From assembly GCF_947179165.1 (NCBI RefSeq), contig NC_077243.1:34794001-34858000 (forward strand): a stretch of 64,000 nucleotides of DNA, in the 5' to 3' direction. Source of the stretch: Solanum dulcamara (lineage: Eukaryota > Streptophyta > Magnoliopsida > Solanales > Solanaceae). Positions 1 to 12,418 of this stretch are shown here, piece after piece. Position 1 is the stretch's first letter. Each line of letters starts with the position of its first letter. A program made the translations under genes and the position numbers. The notes under the pieces were generated by a model. It was not told where the DNA came from, ran no database searches, and worked only from the letters and a program-made list of their open reading frames with translations.

Positions 1-2520
1 GGTGCACTAGCCAATAGGGACCATAAGGGACGCGGGAAGTCTATATACACTGCTTGGGACCAAACGAGGTCTTACATAGACAAATAGTATCTCTGTAGTG
101 GTACTGAATAGTGAGTAGCCAAGCCTATATAGAATGGGCGGAGCCACACCGGATAATCAAGTACAAGCTAAAGGCTTCCCGAATGTAGCCAAAGTATAAA
201 ATGGCGATGCCGCACCATATATCATTAAAGAATGAGCACATCCCCGATGCCTCGGAAACTGTCAATATGAAAGAAGCATATCCTCGGCACCTCCTAGATT
301 TGAAAATCAGTATCCGATATACCAAGTGGTACGACTCTCTTTAAAACCAGTTTAAAAAGTAGTAATAGTGTGAGAAATCCTTCAAAAAATAGTAGTTAAA
401 GTCCAGTGAATTACAAGGATCATACCACAGAATGAGTGAATATGCCCAAATAATGCAAGCATGCCATCACTAGTATCCAAACAAGAAACACACAATCCAC
501 TCAGTAACATCGAGCTAAACCACACCATCCAAGAAAAAACAGACTAACCTTGATCTAATCGCTCCTTTAGAACAACCTCGGGCCCAATCAATAGATAATA
601 GATACCGAGGCATCATAAGCCTACCATTAAACAAAAGCAAAAACTATCGAGACATGACTCAAAATCAAATAGTGGGAGAAATATCTCTAGGAATGATTCC
701 TTACCCAAAATTATGCCAACTCAACTCCCAACGAGCACAGCTAAGCCAAGCCTATGGTTATGACGAGCCTCAAAGGTCTCTGGTACTAGCACTAAGTCAC
801 ACCAACCATCACAAGCCTTGTCGAAAGCTACACCTAGCTATAAGGGCCCTGGAGAACAAAATCAAGAATCTAAGGCTCAACCTAGCCTAAGGCCATCATT
901 ACCAATCCTAAGAAGGATAATCTCACCAAACCATGATGCAATGAAACCAAAAACCTAAAAAAAGATTTTAAGAGGCTACGCTAGTCTAAGGCCCAACCAG
1001 AGTCAAGGAAATGAGAAAAAAAAAAGAAATCCCTAAACCCGGCCAATACCAACCTAAATTACATGAAATATATACTAAACGATATCTAATAGAACTCAAT
1101 CAAAAGGAGAAACCGTAGCCTACCTCAAAGTCGATCCTGTGTGCTTCAAATCCACCAAAATGAAGCTCTTGACCTCTAAATCACCTCCAATCTCCTCCAC
1201 GCTAACAAAATATTGATCACCTTGCCAATATAAATATTTTGACACAAATTTCATATTTTTCGGAGATGGGCCCAAAATTAGGTCCAAAATAGGGTTGTGG
1301 GATTTGTGTTCGGAATTCCAAAATTGACTCCATGAAAAGGTTCATTTGAGCTTAAGGAAATCATATTCCAAATTACAACACATTTTGATGCTTAAAGGCA
1401 ATGAAAATAGCCCATGCATAATTTTTACTATTAATGGAGATTTCAAGAAGGAGGGAAGTCCCTTTGGGATGGAATTTACCTAAAACTAATGCTTTATGAA
1501 GATCCCCAAACACATCCATGCGTATCCACGGTCAACACAAATGCTTAGGACTTGATATCTCCTCAATTGGAGCTACCTAACTCTAGAAATCTCAAAATGA
1601 GTAATGGAGGTCCTGCTGAAAAGGTTGATGGTCTTAACTAAAAGACCACTCCGTAGACCCCCATGAACGCGGGGACCAAGTCTACGAACGTGGAGGGTTA
1701 ATCTCATTCTTCTCCGCGAATGCGAGGACTAAGTCCGTGAATGTGGAGGTTAGGCTCCCTCTTCTCCAAGAACACATGGACTAGGTCTGCGAACGCGGAG
1801 GGAAAACCTCCTCTTCTCTGCGAATGTGGGGTCTAGGTCCACGGTCGCGGAGAGAAACTCAAGGTGTACCAACAAAGGATGGGGTACTTGGGATTCGTTC
1901 GAAACCCCATGAGTATAAACAAACTATGCTACCTAGCCATATTTGACGTTATGGAATCAATGGTGAATTCAAAATTTCTATTCGAGGTCATTTTAATGAA
2001 AAGTGGGTCCTACACAGTGCAATTTAGAGCCAAATTCTACAATGGGCCTTGGAATTAGATTGAAAGCCTCGGAAAGCAAATGAACGGTCGCTTTAGACGA
2101 AACTCGACATTTCGAAACTAACTACGCTGTCAAAATTTTCATCCGAGCGCATTTTCTATGAATATTGACCAAAGTCAATCATAGGCCGAATTTCAAAGGC
2201 AAAAGTGCTAAATGACCCTAAACTCGTACTGATTTTCTCGATACTCATGATAACTATGCTACTAGCCTAATTTGGTCATTTCAGAGCTGATGAAACTATC
2301 AAAATTATGTTTTGAGATCATTTACTTGATGTTATAATCGAAGTCAACTTTTTAAGTTATAAAATTTCTAAAATAGAGAAATGGGCATAAATACCAAACG
2401 AACAACCAAGCAACAGAACTATTAGTGATAGCAACTCATAAATGACTTAGGGTCGCATTAGTAAAGCTCTAAATGCTGAAAAGTCAGAAGATGAAAGAAA
2501 TGACCTAGAGGGTTATTACA
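1..2520 (-). mobile_element. Tekay-like gypsy LTR fragment, truncated by window start
   Basis: On the minus strand this begins at 2520 with TGTAATAACCC, the same 5' terminus as the LTRs at 18763 (minus), 61092 (plus) and 61950 (plus). It then follows the same order of conserved blocks, including 'ccctaagtcatttatga' next to the terminus. It is the inverted counterpart of 61950-64000: the blocks at 420-480 and 654-890 reappear in reverse complement at 63900-63960 and 63500-63760. Short reading frames here are LTR noise. The 3' end of the LTR and any internal region lie outside the window. The superfamily call rests on similarity to the LTRs flanking recognisable gypsy domains elsewhere in the window. 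Confidence 0.75.
1644..1860. repeat. Degenerate CpG-rich tandem repeat inside LTR
   Basis: About four imperfect units of roughly 50-57 bp. Each carries a core like CGCGAACGCGGAG followed by a C/T-rich stretch (ccctcttctc). Copies have drifted mostly by C-to-T and G-to-A changes, as expected for methylated CpG. Comparable arrays of CGTTCGCGAAG-like cores occur in the other LTRs of this window. Confidence 0.6.
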
Positions 2521-2691
2521 CTATAGGCTCAAAGGGGTTACTAGTGATATAATAACTGAAAAAGGCTAAATATTAAAAGACAAATTAATAAAAACCTATT
2601 ATCATCTTCTAAACAAAGCAATATTTTTTTATTTTGCTTCAATAACATGCCGACAAAGTTATAAAATAAGATGCAAAACATAAAATATATA
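2521..2691. other. AT-rich spacer between two inverted LTRs
   Basis: 171 bp of AT-rich sequence without a recognisable gene. It separates the outward-facing 5' ends of the minus-strand LTR (ends 2520) and the plus-strand LTR (starts 2692). No clear target-site duplication could be assigned to either side. Confidence 0.5.
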
Positions 2692-3732
2692 TGCAATGAT
2701 CCTTCAAGTCATTTTTGCCTTAAATGTCTTCTTTTCTTCATTTAGAGCATTCCTGTGATCCCAAGTCATTTATGACTTAATGGCACTAAAGGTTCAGATG
2801 CCTAGTCGTTCTTTTGGGTTTGGGGCCCGTTTCCCTGTTTTGTAGCTTTTAAAAGTTGAGAAGTCGACTTCGATCATAAAATCAAGTAAACGACCTTAGA
2901 ATGGAATTTTGACAGTTTCAGCAGCTTCGTAATGGCCAAATAAGGCTAGTAGTATGGTCGGCATGAGTATCGAGGCATTTGGTGTGAGTTTGAGACCATT
3001 TGGCATTTTAGTCTTTGAAATTTGGCCTAAGGTTGACTTTGGTCAACATTCTTCAGACATGTGCTCAGATGAAAATTCTGTTAGCGCAATTAGTTCCAAA
3101 ATATTGAGTTTGGTCTAGAATAACTTTTTATTCACTTCTCGAGGCTTCCAGTCTAATACTGAGGCGCATCGTAGAATTTGGCTACAAATGGCATTTGGGT
3201 GTGGGAACCACTTTTCAATAAAATGACCTCGTATGGAAATTTCAAATACACCATTGAGTACAAAACATCAAATTTTGTAGGGTAGCATATCTCGTTTGCG
3301 TGCACGGGATTCTGAACGAATTTCGAGCACCCCATTAGAGACTTGATTTTTTCTGAAAACCAGTTGGTGCTAGTACATGTGACTTACTCCATCTCATTCA
3401 CAATGTAGCCTCCACGATTTCTAAGGGCCACTTTTCCTAGTCATTACAATTGCATGGCCCCTGGCTGGGATTGTGATGATGTGTTAACTGGGAGTTGACC
3501 CAATTGGTCTTCGTGATTCCATTTACTCATTTTGTGGGGTTGTAATGATCGTATCACTTTCCCTTGCGATCGTGATGAACAAGTACGTCTCGTTTTTTTA
3601 ATTTATGACCAAATGTGATCAACTATTGTCCCAAATATTCAAAGCGTGATATATTAAGCTAGGAGAGTCCAATTTGGGTGATTTCAAGTCATGTGCATCC
3701 CCAAAAATTGTGGTTACATGGGTGACCAATTG

Positions 3733-5950
3733 TGTCATGAACCGAGTATATACCCTATCCAATACATGGTACTCGAAACCATACGTGGCCTCGAGCTAAC
3801 CCTTGGCATAACATCTCAAATCATTATCCTACAAAACTAATGTGGAAGTTAAAAGATATCCTTAATAAGTCTTAATCAGAAGTCCATAAATCCATGATAA
3901 ATGAACAAACAATGTATGAAATAAGCCTCTAAAATTTAGAAATGAAGGAAATAAGTTTACCGGATATGGCCCCAGTTACCTCAAACCAATAAATAAATAA
4001 ACTCCTAAATTCTAACTAACAACTAATCCAGGAAGCCCCCAAATGAGGAGGACTCACCAACTGCTGGCTAGAATTGTTGCAATTACTTAGCCACGAGTCT
4101 GGAAATAGGCACCAAAATCTACATCATAAAAGGATGCATCATAGAGAAAATATGCGATAGTACTTAGAATATACTAAGTATGAAAGGAGCACCAACATAC
4201 TAGTATAACATATAATAAAGGGAACAGTGGAACAAGGTTTTTAAAAATCATATACATAGTGATAGTACTTGAAGATTAAACAGTAGGACTTCATGTCTAA
4301 ATACCACTAACAATCTTCTTTCAAAAGCATATATATATAGATGATTCTATCTCATTAATCTTGCATAAATATATACATAAAATAGCATACTTAAAATGAC
4401 CAGAATAAGTGAAGATCATATTATAAAAAGTTCATAAAATAGGAGAGTTTCTTATAACCGACATACACCATGTGAACTCATGATGTTCAACAGCTAACCC
4501 AGATGGGTGGGCTACCCTATACCTTTCTGGGGTATAGAACCATATTATATCTAGATGGATCCACTAGTATGTGCCTCTCAGGGCTATATGGAGTTGCTCG
4601 ACAAAGTAGTACACTCAAGTCCTACATTGGCACATAGTTATGAGACTTGGGTTTTTTTAAAACTCGTATCTTATCGGTACTAAATAGTCCTCCCAAAACA
4701 ACATATACATATAGTGCTCATAGACATTTAAACTACTTATCATTTGAATTATATCTGAGGCTAAGCCCAGAAATCATATCATAAAACATACATAAAGTTG
4801 TAATTTATGTCATGCTTATTCTCATACTTAATATACCATAAATGGTTTGAACGACATAAATAAAATCATGCTAAATCAGTACCATGAGGTTTAAAATCAA
4901 AGTGAACAATGAAAATGCATTCATTGGAGAAAACTCATAATTTCATAAAGAAAAAAACTCATGATTTCATAAAGAAGAAAACTCATAATTTCATTCATAA
5001 AGAGGAAAACTCATAATTTCATAAAGAAGAATAGTCATAATTTCATAAAGAAGAAAACTCATAATTTCATAAAGAAGAAAACTCGTAATTTCATAAAGAA
5101 CCCTAGCTTTGATTCAAGAAATATATTGATGTTCTCTAAAGATTTAAAACATTTTTAGGCATGAGAGTGAAAGTAATACTCTCATTGAAGCCTTACATAC
5201 CTTAGTGAAGAAGCTTGATGGAGAATCTTGGGAGATGAACCCTAGCCTTGGTATTTTCTTGAAGTTCTTGAGCGTAGAAATTTGGGAGTAAATAAGAGGC
5301 TTAAATGATGAAAAAATGATTTTATACGTGTTTAAGACCTTTTAGATAACTCCCCAAAGGTTTTAGGACTAAAATACCCTCTTAAAAACTCAAAATCGGC
5401 CAAAATCACCATTCTGTCATCATCAGAATGACGAATCATCGCTAAGGTGATGGGCCATTACCCAGAACATCACAACAGGCCTAAAATCGACTATTATTCC
5501 TAAGTGTGATGGCCAAATTTGACGGACGTCACAAGTCTAATAGCTGTCACTTTTCCCATCAGCCACTGATAGTATTCAGCGTCTCTAGTAAAATAGTTAT
5601 AACTTTCTACTCTGAACTTGGATTGATGCAAACTTGGTGGAGTTGGAAAAGAAGACTCAAAGAAATTTTATTTGATAGGTGATGGGGCACCTAACTGTTT
5701 ATATTCTGAGAGATATAGTCATTTGAAGTTGACTTTTATATAAACTTATGCGAAAACTTAGCCGATAAAAGAGCTATGAACTCAAGTTAGTGCTAGTGGT
5801 CTCTTATGAACCTAGACCACATCCAATATACTTTCTACAATTGGTAAATAACCTTAACACACATGAACAAGTAGGAAATCACCCATTTCAAGCTTATATA
5901 CTTACGACATATGGTTTCGATTCTTAGAGTAGAACTTGTGGGGTGTTTCA
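3733..5950 (-). mobile_element. Solo LTR of the TGTCA...TGTNNCA family
   Basis: 2218 bp bounded by TGTCATGAACC and GGGGTGTTTCA, inserted in another LTR. The 5-bp flanks are AATTG (3728-3732) and AGTTG (5951-5955), a duplication with one mismatch. It shares conserved blocks with the LTRs at 30700 and 35589: the 'cataacttt...gaact', 'cttggtggagttggaaa' and 'tttgaagttgac' blocks near one end. The minus orientation is by analogy with that element, whose PBS and PPT fix its direction. No internal region or second LTR remains, so this is a recombination product. Confidence 0.75.
4928..5101. repeat. About 25-bp tandem repeat, seven copies
   Basis: Unit approximately AACTCATAATTTCATAAAGA followed by AGAA, repeated about seven times with small indels. 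It lies inside the solo LTR and is not seen at the corresponding place in the related LTRs at 30700 and 35589. Confidence 0.85.
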
Positions 5951-6645
5951 AGTTGGGAGGTATCAAAAAGGCTTCGGTTGGGGTATTTTCAGTGTTTTAG
6001 CTGCTGCAAATTAAGACCTCTTGACGGAGGCAATCTCAAAATTACTGATGCGAGTCCTACATTTTTATTTTTGACTACGAAATTGGTCCACCTTATATTT
6101 TAGTAATTTTAATGTCAAAATGATTGTATTAAAGTTATGTACCTATAATTGATACCGTGACAGCGTTCAGAGGCCATTTAGAAGGGGAAAGCTCCGATTC
6201 TGTGATTTTGAAGTGTGCATGATCGGCCTATAGGTAGACTACGAATTCCCCCTCTTTAGATTGAGTATAATATTGTGAATGTTTGTTGTTTAGTTGAAAT
6301 TTTGGTTGGGTAGCTATGGAAGCATGCTTAGGCATTTAGAAATCATGGTTTAGGTTTATTTTGGAATTTAATGGGTACTTATGAGCATGCTACTTGCTTG
6401 TATTTATCACCCATGCCTTGTGGTATATGTGAATACTTGGTTTCTTATTTATTGGGAGCATATTTGGTCTTAGTCTAGGTTTTACTAGTGCTTGCTATAG
6501 AAATGCATGATTCAGACCCGATAGGCATTAGTTTTTCCCCGATGTCGCTTAACACTTAACATTACATACTTTTTCAGATGACATCTTTAGAAGAGTAAAA
6601 AATAAAATAAAGAAAAGTAAATTAAAAATAAATAAACAAGCCACA

Positions 6646-6664
6646 TTCCCCGGCAATGGCGCCA
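6646..6664 (-). other. Primer-binding site of Athila/Tat type
   Basis: Minus strand TGGCGCCATTGCCGGGGAA differs by one base from the TGGCGCCGTTGCCGGGGA site typical of plant Athila/Tat elements, usually assigned to tRNA-Asp. It sits five bases inside the LTR end, as expected for a PBS. Confidence 0.8.
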
Positions 6665-7617
6665 TTTTTTGATAAAGTCCAAATATACTTCAGGAAAAGA
6701 AATATAAATGATTGTTTGCAATATATTTACACAACTATGAGTCAGGATCGATCCCACAGAGAATATGGAAGAATATTATCAATAGCAAAATTTAACTTGA
6801 GGTCTTTATTTTAAAAGGGGGAGGGGGTTAAATTGAAACAAAAATAAAAAGAATAACAACAGATTGGAACTAAATATTTATTTGTATTTAGATTATTAGA
6901 AGTAACTTGGAATGTGTTCCCCATGATTTAATAACCCAACTAGAATATTGTATTAGTGATCTATTTTAGTTCTTAGCATGCAAGATTGGTAAGTTAATTT
7001 TACCTAAGTCTTTGATCCAGCAAATAAGTGATTATCACTATGTAACTTGATTGGTCTACGGGTCTATGCTTTACTAACCCTTACTAGTGATCCCAAATTA
7101 GTTATTCCTTGATTCGTTCAAACTATTAGATAAAGGTTGATAGCCTCAAATCTTGTTGTATAATCTATTTTTCCATCCGTTACTTGCTTGATCCAGAAAG
7201 TAAGGATAACACGAGTTCTAACGCGTGCATTCGTTAAAAAGCAATCAAAATGAAGGAAAAAATAATACATGCATAAAAACCATTCAAGAATCACTTTTTA
7301 CATTAACTTACTTTGATAATTCATCATGGTTCCACAAACCTAATTATGAAATTCAGCTACTCATTGTTGTAAAAACACAATCAATATTTATAAAAATAAA
7401 CTTGCTTGTGTCAATCATGAAAATACAAGAATAATAGCTGAAAGATCTTCCAAAAATCAAGTATATAAATAAATAATAAATGAGAAGAAAAGAATAAACC
7501 AAAATATTTCGGCCTCCACGACGCTCTTCTAAAGTTTACAATCTATAAATTCCTAAGTCCTATGCTATTTGTTATTTCTTGTTCTAAGTTGGTTGTCTAA
7601 AAATTATTTTTTATGGA

Positions 7618-7622
<5 letters not shown>

Positions 7623-7660
<38 letters not shown>
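7623..7660. repeat. (TA)19 microsatellite
   Basis: Uninterrupted TA dinucleotide run inside the Athila-type LTR. Expected to be length-polymorphic. Confidence 0.95.
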
Positions 7661-7663
<3 letters not shown>

Positions 7664-8001
7664 CCCAAATAAAATAACTAAATCTAAAACTAATTGGAAA
7701 CCCAGAACCCGTGGAATTGGGTTACTGTATGCGCACGTTTGCTGGATAACTGATGTTGCGCTGCCTCCTTAATTTGGAGGTATCTTCATTGATCAACACG
7801 TGTCAAATTATGCAATTTGATTTCAATTATTTGCTGAGTGCGGTATATATTTATAATATAAATATAATATTCAATTTAATCTATTAAGCTATCTGCTTGA
7901 TTTTTCTTATATAATCTTTCATTCTTAATTCGTTTTGGCTCTAAATTTCTTTATTTTCGCGTCATTTTAATTCTAAAAAAATATGTATTTTTGGCCTCAC
8001 A

Positions 8002-8161
8002 ATCATGCCTTCATGTCCCGACAGATGACTCGATAGACCTCCTCAGCAGCACGGTTAACTTCTATCTGGTTGGCTAGCCCTTTTTATCTGGAGCTGCTAG
8101 AGTTTGGAGGTTTGTTGGATTTTGTTGTATATATTTTTGGGTGGGCCGGTTCCCTGTCCCA
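8002..8161 (+). mobile_element. Left part of an older LTR-like repeat interrupted by the Tekay element
   Basis: T/G-rich sequence with 'tttatctggagctgctag' and 'gggtgggccggt'. Its style continues at 18764 ('ccaagatttactactcctag'), consistent with one older repeat split by the gypsy insertion. No coding sequence seen. Confidence 0.4.
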
Positions 8162-10970
8162 TAGTCACGATCCGAAACAGGGCGTGATGGTACTTATTCT
8201 TTCCCACCGGACATGTTAGCCTAAACCCAAACAATTACAGAAAATAATGTGGAAGCAATTTAATTAGATAGATAAATATATAAAAGCAGAAGTCTTAGTC
8301 AAGTACAATATCCCCAAAGGATTGGTGTCATATATACAAGCCTCTAATATAAAAGAAATGGAAATAAATACAAGTCTCAATATCTTTATCACTCGAATAG
8401 AATAAAGTATAATAAAAAGGACAAGGAAGATCGTCATCATCGAACAACTACCTCTCAAGTCTCCTCTAAAAGCCTGGATGAAGGAAATGAAAGAGTGAGT
8501 CACTGTTCGGGCTCGAAACCTACACAAGTGTAGATAGCAAGGAGTGAGTACCAAACAACACAGTACTCAGCAAGACAATTAAGAAAGCCAAGTAAATCTA
8601 ACAGATACTATAACTACTTTCCTCCCAAATGAACCATCTCAACTACAACCTGCACAAAAATTAGCCTAATCTACTCTACATAGTTTATATAGGACATAGA
8701 TCAAAAATAGCTCAATAGTATCACCGAATAAGTCATACCAATTCCAAATATATCAATCGCAGAAACACAAGGGGCATATACACAACTTTATAATGACAGA
8801 TAAAATGCAATGCAATGCAAAGTGATATCGCGTAGAATGATGCATATATCTCCTATCGATACACATCCGTTGAATCTCAGCTCGAAACCCATGGGCGACT
8901 CTAAGTCCATGCACTCACCAAGGATATGTGGCCTAAGCCTTTCTCTCTCATAGATAATTCCACCACGGACATGTTGCCCGATCGCTATTTCCTTTCAATA
9001 TTAATCTGCCAGAACCATTTTCCATCGGCATAAGTATCAATCCATTGGAACCATTTCCCATCGATATAAGTATCAATTGAGTCTTATCACAGCGTTTCAA
9101 AATCAATGCAAATAAGCATGTTCACACAAATAATGAGAGAATGATAGTGTCCATAGTCACAACGCAATTCATATCAATGTAATTCACGTCACACTATCAA
9201 TAATACATCAACATCAACAAGTACATCATTTACATCATTATGAGTCATCAAGTCTACATTTCATTACCCTTTTGTCAAATTTAAGATCAATTGGTGAGCA
9301 AGTATGTCCAAGTCAATTCTCATAATAAAAAAGGAACAACTGACAAATTCATCAATTTCATAATCACATTTAGGCTATCATATCATTTCATCAAGTTCAT
9401 GTCAAGTTCAAATCAAGGAATTCACATTTCCGATCAACATCATAGCACACATAGTCCTTTTATTACCCCGATCTTTCATTAGGCACAATTCACATGATTA
9501 TCATCCAAACCTTATTCTCATTTCACCCCAACACATATACAAAATCATGTTCTAGTAATCTACAAGACTTACGATGTTTTAAAAGTTTACTTGCCTTAAT
9601 CAATATCAGATCAATCACATATTTGAGCCTTTCCCTTTCGAATAGCCTCCAACTCATCAATATCTAGCCAAATTATGATTCACAATCAAAAACCAAGTCT
9701 AACAACACCAAAAACATAAAATTCAGGAAAAGGGTATAAATGGCTCAAAATTCAATTTTGGAAGCAGGGTCAAAATCTGGAAATTTTATTCGAACTCATT
9801 GGAGAAAACCATTTCGAAATTAGAGTTGAAATCATCTTAAATTCATCATTTATCAAAATCCATGTTCTTGAACAAAACCCCAACTTCTTTAGTTCCAAAA
9901 TCACAAATTTGAAGTCAAAATCCATAAATAAACAATGGGTAATGAAGGTCTTGGTTCAAAATAACTTACCCACTAACCTTATCTTAAAATTTCACTTGAA
10001 ATCGTCATTTCCCAAGCTCCTAAGGTCCAACAATGGTGAAAATGAGTTAGTCCCGACTTATGGGATTTTTTAGTCTGCCCAGGTACTGGCTTTCGGGATC
10101 GCGGCATTCCTTCCTCGCGATTGCAAAGAAGTAATGAGTCAACTCATAAAGTTGACTCCCACGATCGCGGTCAAACCCATGCGATCGCAGAAGCTCAGAC
10201 TAACAACTCTACGCGAACGTGAAGAGTACCTCACGATCGCAATGAGGAGGGGACACTACCTCTACGAACGCGATGGCTACTTCACAAATGTGATGAATAG
10301 AGGTACCAAACAACAGATGACAGCAAACACGCAAAGTTCAAGTCCTCAAATAGATCCTCAGGATTTTTTAAGAATTAGGTGCGCACTAACCATAGATGCT
10401 ACCATACTAATTTCGACATATTAGACTCAATGGAACTATTGGAATCCGAATATTGAGGTCTCCTTGACCCGAAACTCAATAAGTCACAGCCAAACTAACT
10501 CTAAGCATCAAAAAGACCAAAATACCCTTGAAGATTTCAAAAAGTACACAAGAAATCATCCCCCGAATCCAACAGAGTCATCAAAATTCAATTCCGAGCA
10601 TTTGAACTCCAAATGTTTAATAAAGTCAATTTTATGATCAAAATTTCAAGAAATTCAAACTTGGGACTTCAAATCCTCGATATAACCCCGAAATTGATTT
10701 TGTCAACTCTCCTAGACCAAATTTCACATTCCAGAGCTGATGGAATAGAAAGAATTCCATTCCGAGGCACAGAAGTCCAAATGACACCTAATACTCCTAT
10801 TTTCACAACTTAAGCCTTCAAAACTCAAATCTTTCCAAAAACCTTAACTTTTCAAAGAATTTCATAAAAACAACTTTGAATACAGATCAAACACGACTCA
10901 AGGAAACTATTAGGAGGGGTAAAATGGTCATTTTACAAAATAATCAAAAATAACCTTCAGGGTCATTATA
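8162..10970 (-). repeat. 3' LTR of the Tekay-type element
   Basis: 2809 bp, homologous throughout to 16020-18763. On the minus strand it starts TATAATGACC (TG mutated to TA at 10970) and ends ..CGTGACTA. It carries a CpG-rich block at 10090-10300 with TGCGATCGCA-like and GCGAACGC-like cores. Confidence 0.85.
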
Positions 10971-11076
10971 TAATCCACCACTAAAAATCATTTATCTCCT
11001 CGAACATAAAATAAAGAAAAGTACCTAGAACCTAGAAAAGTTGGGGATATACGGCACGTATGTCATCCTCTGACTC

Positions 11077-11337
11077 CTAAGTCGCCTCTCCAACTAAATG
11101 ATGTCTCCATTGTACCTTCACTAAAGCAATCTCCTTGGTCCTAAGCTTATGGACCTGTATATCCGAAATGGATATGGGCTTCTCCTCAAATGTCAAATCT
11201 GGATCCAACTCTACCCAATCAAGGGAGATCACATGGGACTCGTCTGAAACATACTTTCGGATCATGGAAACATGGAAAATAGGATGTACCATTGATAAGC
11301 TAGGTGGAAAGGCCAACATATAAGCCACATCTCCCAC
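11077..11337 (-). pseudogene. Gypsy integrase C-terminal / chromodomain-adjacent region
   Basis: An 86-codon open stretch reads GDVAYMLAFPPSLSMVHPIF followed by HVSMIRKYV, a WVELDPDLTFEEKPISI block, then LRTKEIALVKVQWRHH. This is the conserved tail of Del/Tekay polyproteins, which helps position integration. The initiating Met is only an internal codon of the polyprotein. The coding stretch is truncated by a stop, about 110 bp before the 3' LTR, and the chromodomain proper is not clear. Confidence 0.85.
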
Positions 11338-11339
11338 TC

Positions 11340-12300
11340 ACCCTAAAATCTCAAATGGGACAATGAACCGAGGGATAAGTGTGAACTTCTTCCCGAATGG
11401 GATTACGCCATTCATGGGTGACACTCAGAGCCAAACATGGTTGCCCTCCATGAACTCCAATAGTTGAACTCTCCTATCTGCATAACTTTTTTTCCTATTG
11501 TGGGCTGTCAAGATCCTATCCTGAATCATACAAACCTACTCCATGGAAAATTTAGCAAGTCCGTGTCTAAAGAGTCCATCTCAGCTAAATCAAACCACCC
11601 AATAGGAGATCGACACCACCTACCATAAAACACCTCAAATGGGACAGTCTAAATACTGGAGTGATAATTGTTGTTTTAGGAAAATCCCACTAAGGGCAAA
11701 TGTTGATTCCACCTAGCACAAAAATCAATAACATAGGCTTGAAGTATATCCTCCAACACTTGAATCGTCCGATCTAACTGTCCATCAGTTTTTGGGTGAA
11801 AAGTTATACTCATATCAGGTTTAGTACCCAAACCATGTTGCAATGCCCTCTAGAATTTCAAAGTAAATAATGAACCCCGGTCAGAAATAATAGATGCAGG
11901 CACCCCATGAAGACGAACAATCTGACTGATATACAACTAGGCTAGCTTCTCTATCGAATACTTTATCGGAACCAGAATGAAATAGGAAGACTTGGTTAGT
12001 CTTTCAACAACTGCCCAAATGGAATCATAACGACCTATGGTGGTAGGAAAACCCACAACAAATTCCATGGTGATCCGCTTCGACTTCTAAGTAGGAATAG
12101 GTATCCTCTAGGTCGCTGGTGCTCACACTTGACCTGTTGATAGGTCAAACACTTGGACATAAACTCAAAGACATCCCTCTTCACCACACACTACCAATAA
12201 TGCTAGCTAAGGTCATGATACATCTTTTCCACACCAGGATGAATAGAATATTGAGAATAATTACCATCCTCTAGAATCAATCTGATCAAATCACCCACCT
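11340..12300 (-). pseudogene. Gypsy integrase remnant
   Basis: Minus-strand translation shows the zinc-binding region (SIHPGVEKMYHDL, CLTYQQVKCEHQRP) and the catalytic core (MEFVVGFPTTIGRYDSIWAV, VERLTKSSYFI, VRLHGVPASIISDRGS, ITFHPKTDGQLDRTIQVLED). The reading is interrupted by several stops. The first and third acidic positions look altered relative to the family: VDRL has become VERL and GQSERT has become GQLDRT. The middle Asp in SDRG remains. Not functional. Confidence 0.85.
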
Positions 12301-12418
12301 TAGGCACACAAATCCTGCCCTCGATTCTCATAACACTACACGAATCAAGTCTAGCCTCTTTGGCTTCATTCCTCAACACCTTGTCTCTAATGATACATAA
12401 CTTCTCATCATCAAACTG

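Larger units (their letters stand above)
2692..6548 (+). mobile_element. Tekay-like gypsy LTR fragment split by a solo LTR
   Basis: Starts with TGCAATGATCC at 2692, a drifted version of the TGTAATGACC terminus. It continues with blocks also found at 56860-58370 (for example 'gggattcgttc'-like and 'gcatatttgg' blocks). Homology stops at 3732, resumes at 5951 and ends near 6548, where it matches the segment of the 56860 LTR ending near 58366. The interruption is the solo LTR 3733-5950. The 3' end of this LTR is missing; it is replaced by the Athila-type sequence beginning about 6549. Confidence 0.7.
6549..8001 (-). mobile_element. Athila-type LTR with short internal remnant
   Basis: On the minus strand an LTR (about 8001 to 6669) is followed by a primer-binding site of Athila/Tat type and about 100 bp of A/T-rich leader, then truncated at about 6548. 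The plus-strand start TGATAAAGTCC and the region with 'gatcgatcccacagagaatatgg' resemble the start of the LTR at 26531 ('gtcgaatcccacaag'). This suggests the two belong to one broad lineage. The upper boundary at 8001 (..CTCACA) is tentative. The 69-codon and 67-codon frames inside are not supported as genes. Confidence 0.6.

Noticed and set aside
654..890. 78-codon plus-strand frame
   Set aside because: The same sequence appears inverted in the LTR near 63501-63758 in a different frame; it is LTR sequence, not a gene.
8264..8554. 96-codon minus-strand frame
   Set aside because: Lies in the end of the Tekay 3' LTR; the homologous part of the other LTR has no such frame.
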